Source: Solirubrobacterales bacterium (GTDB lineage Bacteria > Actinomycetota > Thermoleophilia > Solirubrobacterales > 70-9). Taken from it: a DNA stretch of 64,000 nt. The notes beneath the pieces are model-generated. The model searched no databases and had not been told where the DNA came from. It worked only from the letters and a program-made list of their open reading frames with translations. How positions within the stretch are numbered: the stretch's first letter is position 1; every line of letters begins with the position of its first letter. Location: NCBI GenBank assembly GCA_025964255.1, contig JAOPZF010000200.1, positions 1 through 64,000 of the forward strand, given 5' to 3'. This document shows positions 9,823 to 18,740 of the stretch, in pieces. The position numbers and the translations under genes were made by a program.

Positions 9823-11787
9823 CTAGGCGGCTGGCAAAACGGCACCGGGTTCCGGGGCCGGAGGATTGGCGATCTGTCTTGCAACGAGCCGCCAGTGCTC
9901 TCGACGCTCGTCGGTCGGCGCCTTGGCCCAGAGCTCTTCGACCAGCGGAGTGATCGCGTCGAGCCATGCTGCATCACTCTCCACCCGCTGCAACGAGCGC
10001 TCGAGCTCCTTCGCCGGCCTCGGATCGTCGACCAATCGCTCCGCTTCGATCTCAAGGCGCGCCAGGATCGGCTCGCGTAGGGACTGATGTTCCGCGGCTA
10101 GATCAACGAGCGAGCGCACTGCGCCGTACCGCACCAAGGAATCCTCATCGCAGGTCGCTCCGAAGAGGCGCTCGACGCTTCCGTCCTCGGGCTGGCTACC
10201 CAGCGCGTGAGCGGCGCGCCAGCGCACGACAGGTCGCTCGTCATCGGCCAAGACCGACCAGACTCGCGCGAGCTGTTCCGGACTTATCTTGGTGCGGCGC
10301 AAGACGTTAGCCGCAGTCCACCCGAGGAGGGGGTTCGCTCCGACCAAGAAGTTCACGATCTGCTCGGTGGCCGGCGAACCCGGGGCAGTGACGAAAAGCG
10401 GCTGCCATTTACATATCACCGGGTCGGCAACCTCGAACTTCGCCACCTCTTCCAGTAATTCCTCGACCGATCTCGCGCGTCTGAGCGAGATCGCCGTCTC
10501 GTCCTCAAAGAGCCGCAGAGCATCTTCGACCTGATCGAAGGTAGGCAGCATCGGGTCGAAACGCCGCTCCGCCAGCATCGCGACAATCGCCAAGTACGTG
10601 TCTTGGCCAACCCTAGTGCCACCCAGCCGCACGCCCTCCGCGAGCGCATAAGCCGTTCCGTAGTAGTTGTAGTCGTACACCGAAAGAACAAATCGATCGG
10701 CAAGTTCGGGCTCATCGATTCGGGTCAACGCGAGGGCGAGGGCATCAAACGAATTCGCTTCGAAAGTCAGCGCTTCGAAAGTCTTAGCGTTCCACTGATC
10801 TTCCCCAGCAGCAGCGAGCCATCGGGCCGCGAGGTCGTCATGAAATAGATGGTGGCTGAAGACCCCCTCGGAGCCTTGGCGTCGAAGCACCCCTCCGTCG
10901 ACCAGGGAATCGACTGCATCGTCCCCTGCGGTCGAGATGAAGCGCGCGAGGTCAAACACCCGCGAACTTGACTCGAAGTAGGCATCGGCCGCTGCTTTCG
11001 AAGCCCGCGAGAGGCCTTGTCCCGTGAGCCCGACATGGCGCGACAGATACTCGTCAAGTACTCCTTTTGCTGGTCGGTCACCGAGTCCGTTCTTAATCGC
11101 CAGCGAGAGAAAAAAGGCGTTCCCACGAGCGAGAGAACTCAGCGATACCGTTCCGTCCGGAGCCGAAACCTCCACCACACTTGCTAACTGCCAGCGGCGA
11201 CTCGGCAGCGATCTGCGAAGGAGCCGATCGGTAACCAATATCCCAACACGCGGGTTTCGTCGTGCGATCTCCTCAGCAACCTCCAGGATGCTGGCTGCGG
11301 TTGGACCGGGCGTCTCGTTCAGTCCGTCGAAGACGATGATTGCCGCAGTGCTCTCCCCCAGAAGAGCCAGGTCCCCCTCATTGAATCGAGGGTTGCCGAG
11401 CCCTTCGAGGAGTAGATCCGCCCGCGTCACCGGTTCCCCGTCGAGTTCCTCCCAGGTCGAGAGGATGTCTGGGTTCCAATCCCGCAGATCCACGAGAGCC
11501 GCGAAGCCTTCTTCTTGCCGGACCTTGATCAGGAGTCGCTTGGCGACGGTGCTCTTGCCGACCCCTCCCTCACCGTGGAGCAGGACTCGGCCGTGCTTCA
11601 AAGCGGCGTCGATCAAAATCTGCGGCTCCCCTTCCTCAGTGAACCGCCCCTCAAGCAGGGGAAGGTGACCCTCCGCCAATCCGATGGTGAAATGGAATGC
11701 GGGCTCGGGCAATTCCAAACCCTCAGCGAATTTCGCCGACGATTCCGCCAGGGTAGTGGCCATCGATTCAAATGCCGGACCGCTCAC
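9823..11787 (-). CDS. NACHT-type STAND NTPase with C-terminal HEAT-like repeats (predicted anti-phage sensor)
   Basis: Walker A GRVLLHGEGGVGKST; Walker B AAIIVFDGLNE; alpha-helical repeats (VVRWRAAHALGSQP..., LVRYGAVRSLVDLAAEH). GTG start overlaps upstream stop (GTGA). Confidence 0.8.
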   Translation of the reverse strand: MSGPAFESMATTLAESSAKFAEGLELPEPAFHFTIGLAEGHLPLLEGRFTEEGEPQILIDAALKHGRVLLHGEGGVGKSTVAKRLLIKVRQEEGFAALVDLRDWNPDILSTWEELDGEPVTRADLLLEGLGNPRFNEGDLALLGESTAAIIVFDGLNETPGPTAASILEVAEEIARRNPRVGILVTDRLLRRSLPSRRWQLASVVEVSAPDGTVSLSSLARGNAFFLSLAIKNGLGDRPAKGVLDEYLSRHVGLTGQGLSRASKAAADAYFESSSRVFDLARFISTAGDDAVDSLVDGGVLRRQGSEGVFSHHLFHDDLAARWLAAAGEDQWNAKTFEALTFEANSFDALALALTRIDEPELADRFVLSVYDYNYYGTAYALAEGVRLGGTRVGQDTYLAIVAMLAERRFDPMLPTFDQVEDALRLFEDETAISLRRARSVEELLEEVAKFEVADPVICKWQPLFVTAPGSPATEQIVNFLVGANPLLGWTAANVLRRTKISPEQLARVWSVLADDERPVVRWRAAHALGSQPEDGSVERLFGATCDEDSLVRYGAVRSLVDLAAEHQSLREPILARLEIEAERLVDDPRPAKELERSLQRVESDAAWLDAITPLVEELWAKAPTDERREHWRLVARQIANPPAPEPGAVLPAA

Positions 11788-12647
11788 GTGCGAATCGCCC
11801 TCCGCAGGTCATCGCGTTTTAACAGACGGTCAACCATGGCAGAGGTGAAGGCGGCAGCCGACGCGCAGGCATAGGGCTTCCAGAGTTTGCGCTGCGCATT
11901 GTTCGCCTTTACCGCTCCGTCATCGACCTGTTTTTTTGTCTCCTGCTTTGGCTGAGCGACGATGTCGGAAATGCCGCGGATCACCATAAAAAGTGGGTCG
12001 TAGTCGACTTCGGTACGTGCGCTATGGAGAGCCCGCCCGGCGCCATAAGACTCCATGTCGACGGCAATCGCGTCGCTGAAGCGATTCAGGGCTCGTTGAT
12101 GCTCGTAGTGGTTAGGGTCTCCCATCACCTTTTCCCCAGCGAGCACCGGACCGATAAGAACCTTTGGCTCGTCTTCCCCGCCCCCGGGTCGGTCGACATC
12201 GATTCGACTAAGCCATTCAGGCGATCTTCTCACCGCCTGGGCGTGCTTCGAGCGTAGGTCCGACGACGGCTGGTCGTAGGCCATGTAGCGGTCGTGATCC
12301 CCGTCCTCGCTCAGCTTGCGGAACTCGCCGTAATGAAGGTAGCTGGCAACAACGACATCCCCCGGAGCGATCCCATCCTTCCCCTCGACTCCTCCGCCGA
12401 TGCCGCAGACGATCAAGACCTCAGGGCGGAAGTCCTCGATGAGCTCGTGGACTGCTTCCTGCGCAGCTACGTTCGAACGGTCTGCTGCTTGGGCAAGAAC
12501 AACGTCGTGGTGGTGGTCGTCGTCGGGTCTCCAGTAGCCGGTCCCGGTCTCGCAGATTGGCTCGATCCTCCGCGCGACTGCATCAAACTCCTCGTCGAGA
12601 ATCGTCAAGATTGCCAATCGACCCGTAGAAACTCGCCCCCGCTGCAT
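11784..12647 (-). CDS. PNP/UDP phosphorylase-MTAN-like nucleosidase (candidate effector coupled to the NACHT protein)
   Basis: GRLAILTILDEEFDAV; VCGIGGGVEGKDGIAPGDVVVAS; AVDMESYGAG; VIRGISDIV. 4-bp overlap with NACHT gene. Confidence 0.8.
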   Translation of the reverse strand: MQRGRVSTGRLAILTILDEEFDAVARRIEPICETGTGYWRPDDDHHHDVVLAQAADRSNVAAQEAVHELIEDFRPEVLIVCGIGGGVEGKDGIAPGDVVVASYLHYGEFRKLSEDGDHDRYMAYDQPSSDLRSKHAQAVRRSPEWLSRIDVDRPGGGEDEPKVLIGPVLAGEKVMGDPNHYEHQRALNRFSDAIAVDMESYGAGRALHSARTEVDYDPLFMVIRGISDIVAQPKQETKKQVDDGAVKANNAQRKLWKPYACASAAAFTSAMVDRLLKRDDLRRAIRT

Positions 12648-12697
12648 GCGCGAAGAATTTACAGCAATGTTGGCGTTCCGCCGCCCAAATCGGCATT

Positions 12698-13102
12698 GTG
12701 CCTCCGGTGAATGAGCCTTCGACCGAGACGTGGCGTTCGCTAACCAACACCGCCTGGGCGGTTCGCGAGCACGCCCGTGTGCATGGCAAGACGCGGGTCG
12801 GTGCCGCCGTTCTCTCCGCGCAGGGCGGTATCCACGCTGGATGCAACATCGAGCACATCTTTCGCTCCCATGATGTCCATGCCGAGGTAAACGCACTCAC
12901 CACCATGGCCGCGGTCGGCGACGGCCCAGCAGTGGCGATTGTGATCGTTGCCGAGCGCGACCGATTTACTCCCTGCGGTAGCTGCCTTGACTGGATCTTC
13001 GAGCTCGGGGGCCCCGGGACCTCAGTTGCCTTTCAAGGCACGCGCGGCGGGCCGCTTTTGGTTCTGCGGGCCGACGAGCTGATGCCGCATTACCCCGCCT
13101 GA
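12698..13102 (+). CDS. Cytidine deaminase-fold protein
   Basis: 134 aa with zinc motifs HAEVNAL and PCGSC; divergent from the PNP gene, 50 bp apart. Confidence 0.8.
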   Translation: MPPVNEPSTETWRSLTNTAWAVREHARVHGKTRVGAAVLSAQGGIHAGCNIEHIFRSHDVHAEVNALTTMAAVGDGPAVAIVIVAERDRFTPCGSCLDWIFELGGPGTSVAFQGTRGGPLLVLRADELMPHYPA

Positions 13103-14700
13103 ACCAGCTCCCGCGCGGCGCTTGTCTTCGTCGACATGAGTCCGGCGCGTCGTGCTTTCGCCCATCCCGCGCCGGTGAGACGCCAGTCGGCGCCTCGCCC
13201 TCCGTCCTCGAGCCAACCGCGACGCACCAATCGTGATCGAGCTTTACCCAGTCGAGGCTGCCATCTTGGCGGTCCGCTCGGCAGAGTCTCTATGTCGGCG
13301 GGGCCATGCTGGTCGGTGAGAGCGTCGCCGACCGCTTCCAAAACCTCGCCGCGCGAGGCGACGCCGCCCCGTTCTGCGAGTGCTCGCAAGATCTCCGGCT
13401 CATGGACCGAGCCGTCGAGCGGCCGTGCCGCAGGCTGCGGCGCCGTGCGCTCGCCGCGCACCAGCGCTTTCAGTCGCTCCCTCTCCTCCGGCGTGCGGAC
13501 CATCATGTGGGTGTAGACGCGGAGCGTGAAGCCGGGGTCGGTGTGGCCGAGCTGATGCATCACCGAGGCTGGGTCCTCGCCGCAGGCGACCAGGAGCGAG
13601 GCGAAGGTGTGTCGGAGCTTGTGGGCGCTGAGGCCGACGGGCAACGGCACATGTCCACGATGGATGAGAATCTCGTCCGCGCGTGCGAAGGCGTCGACCA
13701 GGACGCCCGCCCGAAGACTGTTGCGGTCGCGCCGACCTCCGTTGACATGCGGGAAGACGAGATCGTGCGGCCCGCCTTTTCTGGAGGTGGCCTTGTGCGC
13801 GACGAGAGTCCTGTGCAGCACGGGGCGGATCGGGATCTCCCGCAGCCCGGCCTGGGTCTTCGAGCGCCCGACCGAGATCCGCTCGTTGGCCAGGTCGATG
13901 TCCCGCCAGAGCAGGTGGCAGAGCTCGTCGGCTCTCGGCCCGGCCAGTATCAGAGCGGTGAGGATCACCTCGCGTTCCTCGCAGTGCCGACGCGGATCCC
14001 GGTCGAGCTCCGCGCCGGCGTCGAGGAGCGCCTCGATCTGGGCCGGCGCGTCGAGGTGGACGGGTCTGCGGGGCGGCACCTTCAGGCGGCGCTTGCGACC
14101 GCTGGCGGCATTCTCGGTGACGTGACGGTAGTCGAGGGCGATGCCGAGCAGCCACGCCAGAGTGTCGATCGTCTTGTTGATCGTCCTCGGGGAGAGAGGC
14201 CGCAGGACCTGACCGTGGTCGTTCCGTCGCGGGCGCCCTCGCTCGATCGCCCGCGCCCGGTCCTCGGACTCGCGCACCTTGTGGAGACGGTAGTCGTCGA
14301 CCGCCTCGGCGTCGATCTCTTCGAGCGGCCACTCCGCGAAGTAGGGGTTCAGATGGGTGAGCGCCCATTCCTCGTTCTTGGTCGTGCTCTCCGATACCTG
14401 GCCGCGGCGAGAGGCGACGATCCCGGAGGCGAAGGTGCCGAAGCGCGGGACCTCTCGGGTCGTCTCCTCCTCGCCGGAAGCCAGGCCGCGGGCGCGCGCC
14501 CTCGTCGGCGGCACCCAGAATCCGCGCCGCACGTCGGCGAGGACATTCTGCAGCTCCTCCTCGGCGGTGCGGCGATCCCATCCGTCCGAGCGACGGCCGA
14601 GCGTGATGTAGCGGCGCTCGCCGTAGGCCATGAAGCGGAGCGCGTATGCCCGGTCCCGCCGGACCCGACGCTCGACCACTTCGCCCCCTCCCCAGGGCAT
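13090..14700 (-). CDS. int: Tyrosine recombinase/integrase with C-terminal winged-helix-like extension
   Basis: Catalytic segments ILAGPRADELCHLLWRDID, HKLRHTFASLL, LGHTDPGFTLRVYTHMM; ~110-aa C-terminal extension. Confidence 0.9.
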   Translation of the reverse strand: MPWGGGEVVERRVRRDRAYALRFMAYGERRYITLGRRSDGWDRRTAEEELQNVLADVRRGFWVPPTRARARGLASGEEETTREVPRFGTFASGIVASRRGQVSESTTKNEEWALTHLNPYFAEWPLEEIDAEAVDDYRLHKVRESEDRARAIERGRPRRNDHGQVLRPLSPRTINKTIDTLAWLLGIALDYRHVTENAASGRKRRLKVPPRRPVHLDAPAQIEALLDAGAELDRDPRRHCEEREVILTALILAGPRADELCHLLWRDIDLANERISVGRSKTQAGLREIPIRPVLHRTLVAHKATSRKGGPHDLVFPHVNGGRRDRNSLRAGVLVDAFARADEILIHRGHVPLPVGLSAHKLRHTFASLLVACGEDPASVMHQLGHTDPGFTLRVYTHMMVRTPEERERLKALVRGERTAPQPAARPLDGSVHEPEILRALAERGGVASRGEVLEAVGDALTDQHGPADIETLPSGPPRWQPRLGKARSRLVRRGWLEDGGRGADWRLTGAGWAKARRAGLMSTKTSAARELVQAG

Positions 14701-14756
14701 CAGTCGACCTCGGCCCTACTGCTGGTCAGCCGATCGAAGTTCGACTCATCCCTCAT
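14700..14756 (-). CDS. Putative 18-aa leader ORF coupled to integrase
   Basis: MRDESNFDRLTSSRAEVD; AGGAGGTGG upstream; its TGA overlaps the integrase ATG (TGATG). Confidence 0.35.
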   Translation of the reverse strand: MRDESNFDRLTSSRAEVD

Positions 14757-14791
14757 CACCGGCCACCTCCTCGATCCGTGCCCGTCCGAGG

Positions 14792-15262
14792 TCATCGGCT
14801 GCGCCCGCCGTGACTAGGCTTGGGGGCGCGCCGACGCACCTCCTTCGACGCCGGGCCGGGGGCGTTGCAGCGCCCGCCGGCCGCTCTTCTGCTGCCTCGG
14901 TCGAAGTTATCGGGCTGCCCCCGGTTCCGCTTGCGGGGACTCCCGCAGCGTGCACCTGCACCCGTCCGGTCGTCGTCGGCCCGGGCCAACCTGAGGCGAT
15001 CGGCGACCTCGTCCGGGTCGAACCGCAGCCGAGGTCTCGGACCGTCGCCGAGCCGCCGGGCACCGAGTGCCTTGGCGTTTTCGTAGACCCACCGGCGCGA
15101 GACTCCCCAGAGGCGCGAAACCTCGGCCGCCGTGAGCATCCTCTGCTCGCTGTCGTTTGGACCGGCGGACCCCTCGGCCCGACCGAGCAGCTCCGACAGC
15201 CGCAGGGCGAGCGCCTCAATCGACTCGGGGGCCAGCCGCACCTCCTTCGGGCAGGCGCTCAT
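14792..15262 (-). CDS. Helix-turn-helix DNA-binding protein (excisionase/MerR-like)
   Basis: MLTAAEVSRLWGVSRRWVYENAKALGARRLGDGPRPRLRFDPDEVADRL. Confidence 0.75.
   Translation of the reverse strand: MSACPKEVRLAPESIEALALRLSELLGRAEGSAGPNDSEQRMLTAAEVSRLWGVSRRWVYENAKALGARRLGDGPRPRLRFDPDEVADRLRLARADDDRTGAGARCGSPRKRNRGQPDNFDRGSRRAAGGRCNAPGPASKEVRRRAPKPSHGGRSR
14841..14916. repeat. ~75-bp hairpin-forming repeat, copy B (inside HTH gene)
   Basis: TCCTTCGACGCCGGGCCGGGGGCGTTGCAGCGCCCGCCGGCCGC...TCGAAGTTATCGGGCT. Confidence 0.55.
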
Positions 15263-16143
15263 CGGCTCCCGTCTCCTATCCCCAGCCAGTCGACCTCCCG
15301 CCTCGACGCCAGCGCGTCGATGAAGATCGGCGCAAAGGGTCCCTCCCCACAGAGGTCCTCCAGCAGGCATACGCAGATTGCGGGATCCGGCGAGGAGCCG
15401 ACCGCCGGATCGGAGGCGAGGAAGGCGAGGACCGCCTCGCGCCGGCGCCGCAGGAGGTCGGGCCGCGACCCCGCAAGGACGCAGAGCACCGAGGGGAAGG
15501 CCGGGTAGCGCTCCCGCCACAGCGGCTCCCCGCCGGCCCCTTCGGCACGCCGCAGCCGCGCGTAGAGCGCGAGCTCGCGAGCGAGCCCCTCGGCCGAGCG
15601 GGTCGCCCGGTCGAGCTCGAGGAAGCGCTGCTCGACCACCGTCTCCGTGCCCTCCGTACGCAGGTAGGTGAGGACCGCGTCGGCGACCTTGAACCTCCGC
15701 CTCCTCCCACCTGCCGCGCTCATCGGGTGGGCGACCTCGTGGCGCCAGGAGAGTGCCCCGAACTCCTCGCCCCGCTCCCGCGCCGCCGCCATGAAGGAGA
15801 CCCCGACGTCGTTGACCGCGAGGGTGTGGGCCATCAGGCGTCCCGCGGCGGAGTGGCGGTCGAGGATCGGCGGCTCCCCTTCGAGCGCACCGGCCGAGCG
15901 CACCACCTCGACCCCGCGGGCGGTCGCGAACCAGATCCGCTGGGCGCGCAGGCCACTCGCCCGATCGGCGAGGCCTTCCCCGCCGAGGTCGGCGAGGAGC
16001 TGCTGCGCGCGCCGGATACCCAGCCCGGGCATATGCATCGCACGGACCTGGGCGGCGGTCAGGGTTCGGTGCTGGGCGAGCGAGGCCAGCACCTCAAGCC
16101 ACGGCGACCCTTCCTCGGCGCGGGTAGGGAAGGCCGGGCTCAC
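15259..16143 (-). CDS. Replication-relaxation (Replic_Relax) family-like protein
   Basis: LASLAQHRTLTAAQVRAMHMPGLGIRRAQQLLADLGGEGLADR...HTLAVNDVGVSF...ADAVLTY; coupled to the ATPase gene. Confidence 0.7.
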   Translation of the reverse strand: MSPAFPTRAEEGSPWLEVLASLAQHRTLTAAQVRAMHMPGLGIRRAQQLLADLGGEGLADRASGLRAQRIWFATARGVEVVRSAGALEGEPPILDRHSAAGRLMAHTLAVNDVGVSFMAAARERGEEFGALSWRHEVAHPMSAAGGRRRRFKVADAVLTYLRTEGTETVVEQRFLELDRATRSAEGLARELALYARLRRAEGAGGEPLWRERYPAFPSVLCVLAGSRPDLLRRRREAVLAFLASDPAVGSSPDPAICVCLLEDLCGEGPFAPIFIDALASRREVDWLGIGDGSR

Positions 16144-18740
16144 CGCGAGCCTCCGAAGCGGATCGGGCCGCGCCCGACCTCCTTCGACCCTCGGCCTCCG
16201 AGCAGCCCTTCGAGAGCCTCCCGGATCCGCGCATCGAGAGTCTCCTGATGGGCGAGCGCGTCGGCCGCCGTCCTCATACGGCCCGAGCTCCGGATCGCCG
16301 CCGCCAGATCGTCCACCTTCCCCGGGCTCCCCTCCCCGAGCGCATCCTCGACTCGCACCCCACGCAGGGCGAAGGGCGCCGAGAGCTCGCCACCCGAGGT
16401 CACCTGGGCGACGAAGTTGAACCGCCGCAGGCGGGTCAGCGCCGCGGCGTCCACCCCGCCGCCGAGCTCCCTGGCGATCAGAGCCGAGGCTCGGGAGTTG
16501 AGCGCCGAGGCGAGTAGATGGGAGCGGTTGGTGGTGAGCGCATGGAGCGTCGCCGGCCGCAGCCGCTCGGGGTCCTGGTTCAGGAAGATCGCCCGCAGAC
16601 CGAACTTCGCCGACTGCTCGAGCAGCGCGGCGAGGCTCTCGCCGTCGTAGGACTGGACCTCGTCGAAGACGGCGACGAACTTCTTCCTCCGCCCCGGGTC
16701 GAGTGCCGCCCGGGAACGCGCGGCATGGAGGAGGTCGAAGGCGAGGAGGCCCGCGATCAGCCGCTCCCGCGGCCCGCCGGAGCCTGGGCAGGCGAGGACG
16801 ATCAGCCCCTCGTCCATCGCCTCGCGCACCGAGAAGTTGCCCTCGCTCATGCCGAGGAGCGCGGTCACCGAGCGCGAGGTCCGCAGCCGGTCGACCAGGT
16901 TGGTCACCGGCGTCACCGCGTCGGGGGAGAGCAGCGGGAAGCGGCCGGTCCAGAAGGCGCGGGCATGCGCCGGGAGGAACGGGATCACCGCCGCGCGCCA
17001 GGACTCGTCGGTCAGCAGGGTCGGCAGCTGGAAGATCGTCGGTGCGATCTCCGCCGGCACCACCTCGGCCACGGCCGCCAGGGCACTCGCCGCGTGGGTG
17101 GTGAGGTTGATCGCCCGGGTCGACTGCTCACCCCAACCGACCGCCGCCGAGAAGGCGGCGACGATCGCCTCGACGCGCGCCTCGGGATCGGCGCCGCCGA
17201 GCCCGAAGAGGTTCCAGGCAGGCTGGGAATCTGGACCGCCCGGCCCGAGGTCGATCTCGACCACCCGACCTGCCACCTCGGGATCCGTGAGGTAGGGCCG
17301 GATCCGCTCGAGCGCATCGCCGTGGGGGTCGAGGAAGAGACCACCGTGGCCGGAGCGGACCAGGTGCGTGAACATCGCGATCGCCGACTCCGTCTTGCCG
17401 TAGCGCGAGCGCCCGGCGACGTAGGTGAAGAAGCTCTCCTCGGTCCGCACCCCGACGATCCGCTCGCCGCCCTCGCCGAGGACCTTCCCGACCGGGATCA
17501 GATCCTCGCGGCCTGGGGCGAAGCGTTGAAGGGGCGGCGGCGAGGACAGCACCGCGCCCGAGCGCAGGACCGCCTCGACCTGGCAGGAGACCGTCGGCGG
17601 CTTCAGGAACCCGGCGACCTCGGCTGCGGTGACCACGTTCCGCCGCGACGCCCTGAAGAGCCCGGTGTCGAGGCGGCGGTCGAATCGCCCACGCCTCCCC
17701 GGCAGGTCGGAGCCGAGGAAGGAGAGCCCCGGGACCGGCAGGCCGCGGACCCGAAGGTGGTTGCGGTCCTCGGTCGTGGCGAAGGCGGCCTGCAGGTCGC
17801 GCATCACGGCCTTGGCCCGGTTGCGATCGGGAGCGCCGACGCGGAGCAGGATCTGGAGCTCGAAGAGAGTCGCGCCCTCGCGGAGCTTCGCCTCGAGGCC
17901 CTTGCCGAGGGCGCGCCGGTCGTAGAGCTCGAGCGGGCCGGTCCGGCCCGACCCTGGCCGATCGAAGAGGTCCGGGAACGACGGCTCGCGGTCGAGACGC
18001 GCCCGCCGGGCCTTGCGGCGCATGCGCCGGCGCAGCCTCGCCGCCCGCATCCCCGGGGCGGGCAACAGGTCGACGCAGACCTCCGCTTCCGCACCCTGGT
18101 CACGGCGTGCCCCGGCGAGCGCGGCGGCGAAGGGGGCGAGCGGGTCGGGGTCGAGTGGCGGACGGGCCAGCGGCTCGAAGGCGGGCCGGGCCAGGACCAT
18201 CTCCGCGCGGACGACCCCACGCGCGTCCTCCTCGGCCCGACCGGCGTCGGGGAGGACGTCGGAGGCGTCCCGTACCTCGACGCCTCGGTAGGCGCGCAGC
18301 GCGCTGCGCAGCCGGGATAGGTCCCGGTCGGGGACCTCGACCAGGTAGGCCATCCGCCCGTCCGCGGTGTTGGTCAGCCGCACCCGGACCGCGCTCGCCG
18401 GTCGGTCGGCCCAGGCCGAGATCCGTCGCGAGCCTGCCGCGAGGGACGAGGCGAAGGCCGCGACCGTCTCGGGTCGCGGCTCGAAGCCGTCGGCCGGGAC
18501 GATCGCGACCGCGCGCCGCGAGGCGAGCGTGCGGCGGGTCTGCCTGATGCGGTGTGTCGCCGGCGCCGTGGCGATCGCGAGAGCACCGAGGGCGATGGGG
18601 ATGAGCGAGCGGAGATGGTCGAGGACCGCGTGAGGATGGACATGGACATGAGAGGCGAGATGCCAGAGCGCCAGCCCGACGATCGCGGCCGCGACGGCGA
18701 TGAGCAGACGCGGGTCTTCCTTGCGGGGAGCAGAGTTCAT
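16140..18740 (-). CDS. VirD4/TraG- or HerA-like conjugation ATPase (ATP-binding transfer protein)
   Basis: N-terminal TM segments; Walker A YVAGRSRYGKTESAIAMF; GGLFLDPHGD; Walker B KKFVAVFDEVQSY. Confidence 0.8.
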   Translation of the reverse strand: MNSAPRKEDPRLLIAVAAAIVGLALWHLASHVHVHPHAVLDHLRSLIPIALGALAIATAPATHRIRQTRRTLASRRAVAIVPADGFEPRPETVAAFASSLAAGSRRISAWADRPASAVRVRLTNTADGRMAYLVEVPDRDLSRLRSALRAYRGVEVRDASDVLPDAGRAEEDARGVVRAEMVLARPAFEPLARPPLDPDPLAPFAAALAGARRDQGAEAEVCVDLLPAPGMRAARLRRRMRRKARRARLDREPSFPDLFDRPGSGRTGPLELYDRRALGKGLEAKLREGATLFELQILLRVGAPDRNRAKAVMRDLQAAFATTEDRNHLRVRGLPVPGLSFLGSDLPGRRGRFDRRLDTGLFRASRRNVVTAAEVAGFLKPPTVSCQVEAVLRSGAVLSSPPPLQRFAPGREDLIPVGKVLGEGGERIVGVRTEESFFTYVAGRSRYGKTESAIAMFTHLVRSGHGGLFLDPHGDALERIRPYLTDPEVAGRVVEIDLGPGGPDSQPAWNLFGLGGADPEARVEAIVAAFSAAVGWGEQSTRAINLTTHAASALAAVAEVVPAEIAPTIFQLPTLLTDESWRAAVIPFLPAHARAFWTGRFPLLSPDAVTPVTNLVDRLRTSRSVTALLGMSEGNFSVREAMDEGLIVLACPGSGGPRERLIAGLLAFDLLHAARSRAALDPGRRKKFVAVFDEVQSYDGESLAALLEQSAKFGLRAIFLNQDPERLRPATLHALTTNRSHLLASALNSRASALIARELGGGVDAAALTRLRRFNFVAQVTSGGELSAPFALRGVRVEDALGEGSPGKVDDLAAAIRSSGRMRTAADALAHQETLDARIREALEGLLGGRGSKEVGRGPIRFGGSR

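Noticed and set aside
16518-18320. 600-aa plus-strand ORF
   Set aside because: Antisense to the conjugation ATPase, which has clear Walker motifs and coupled neighbours
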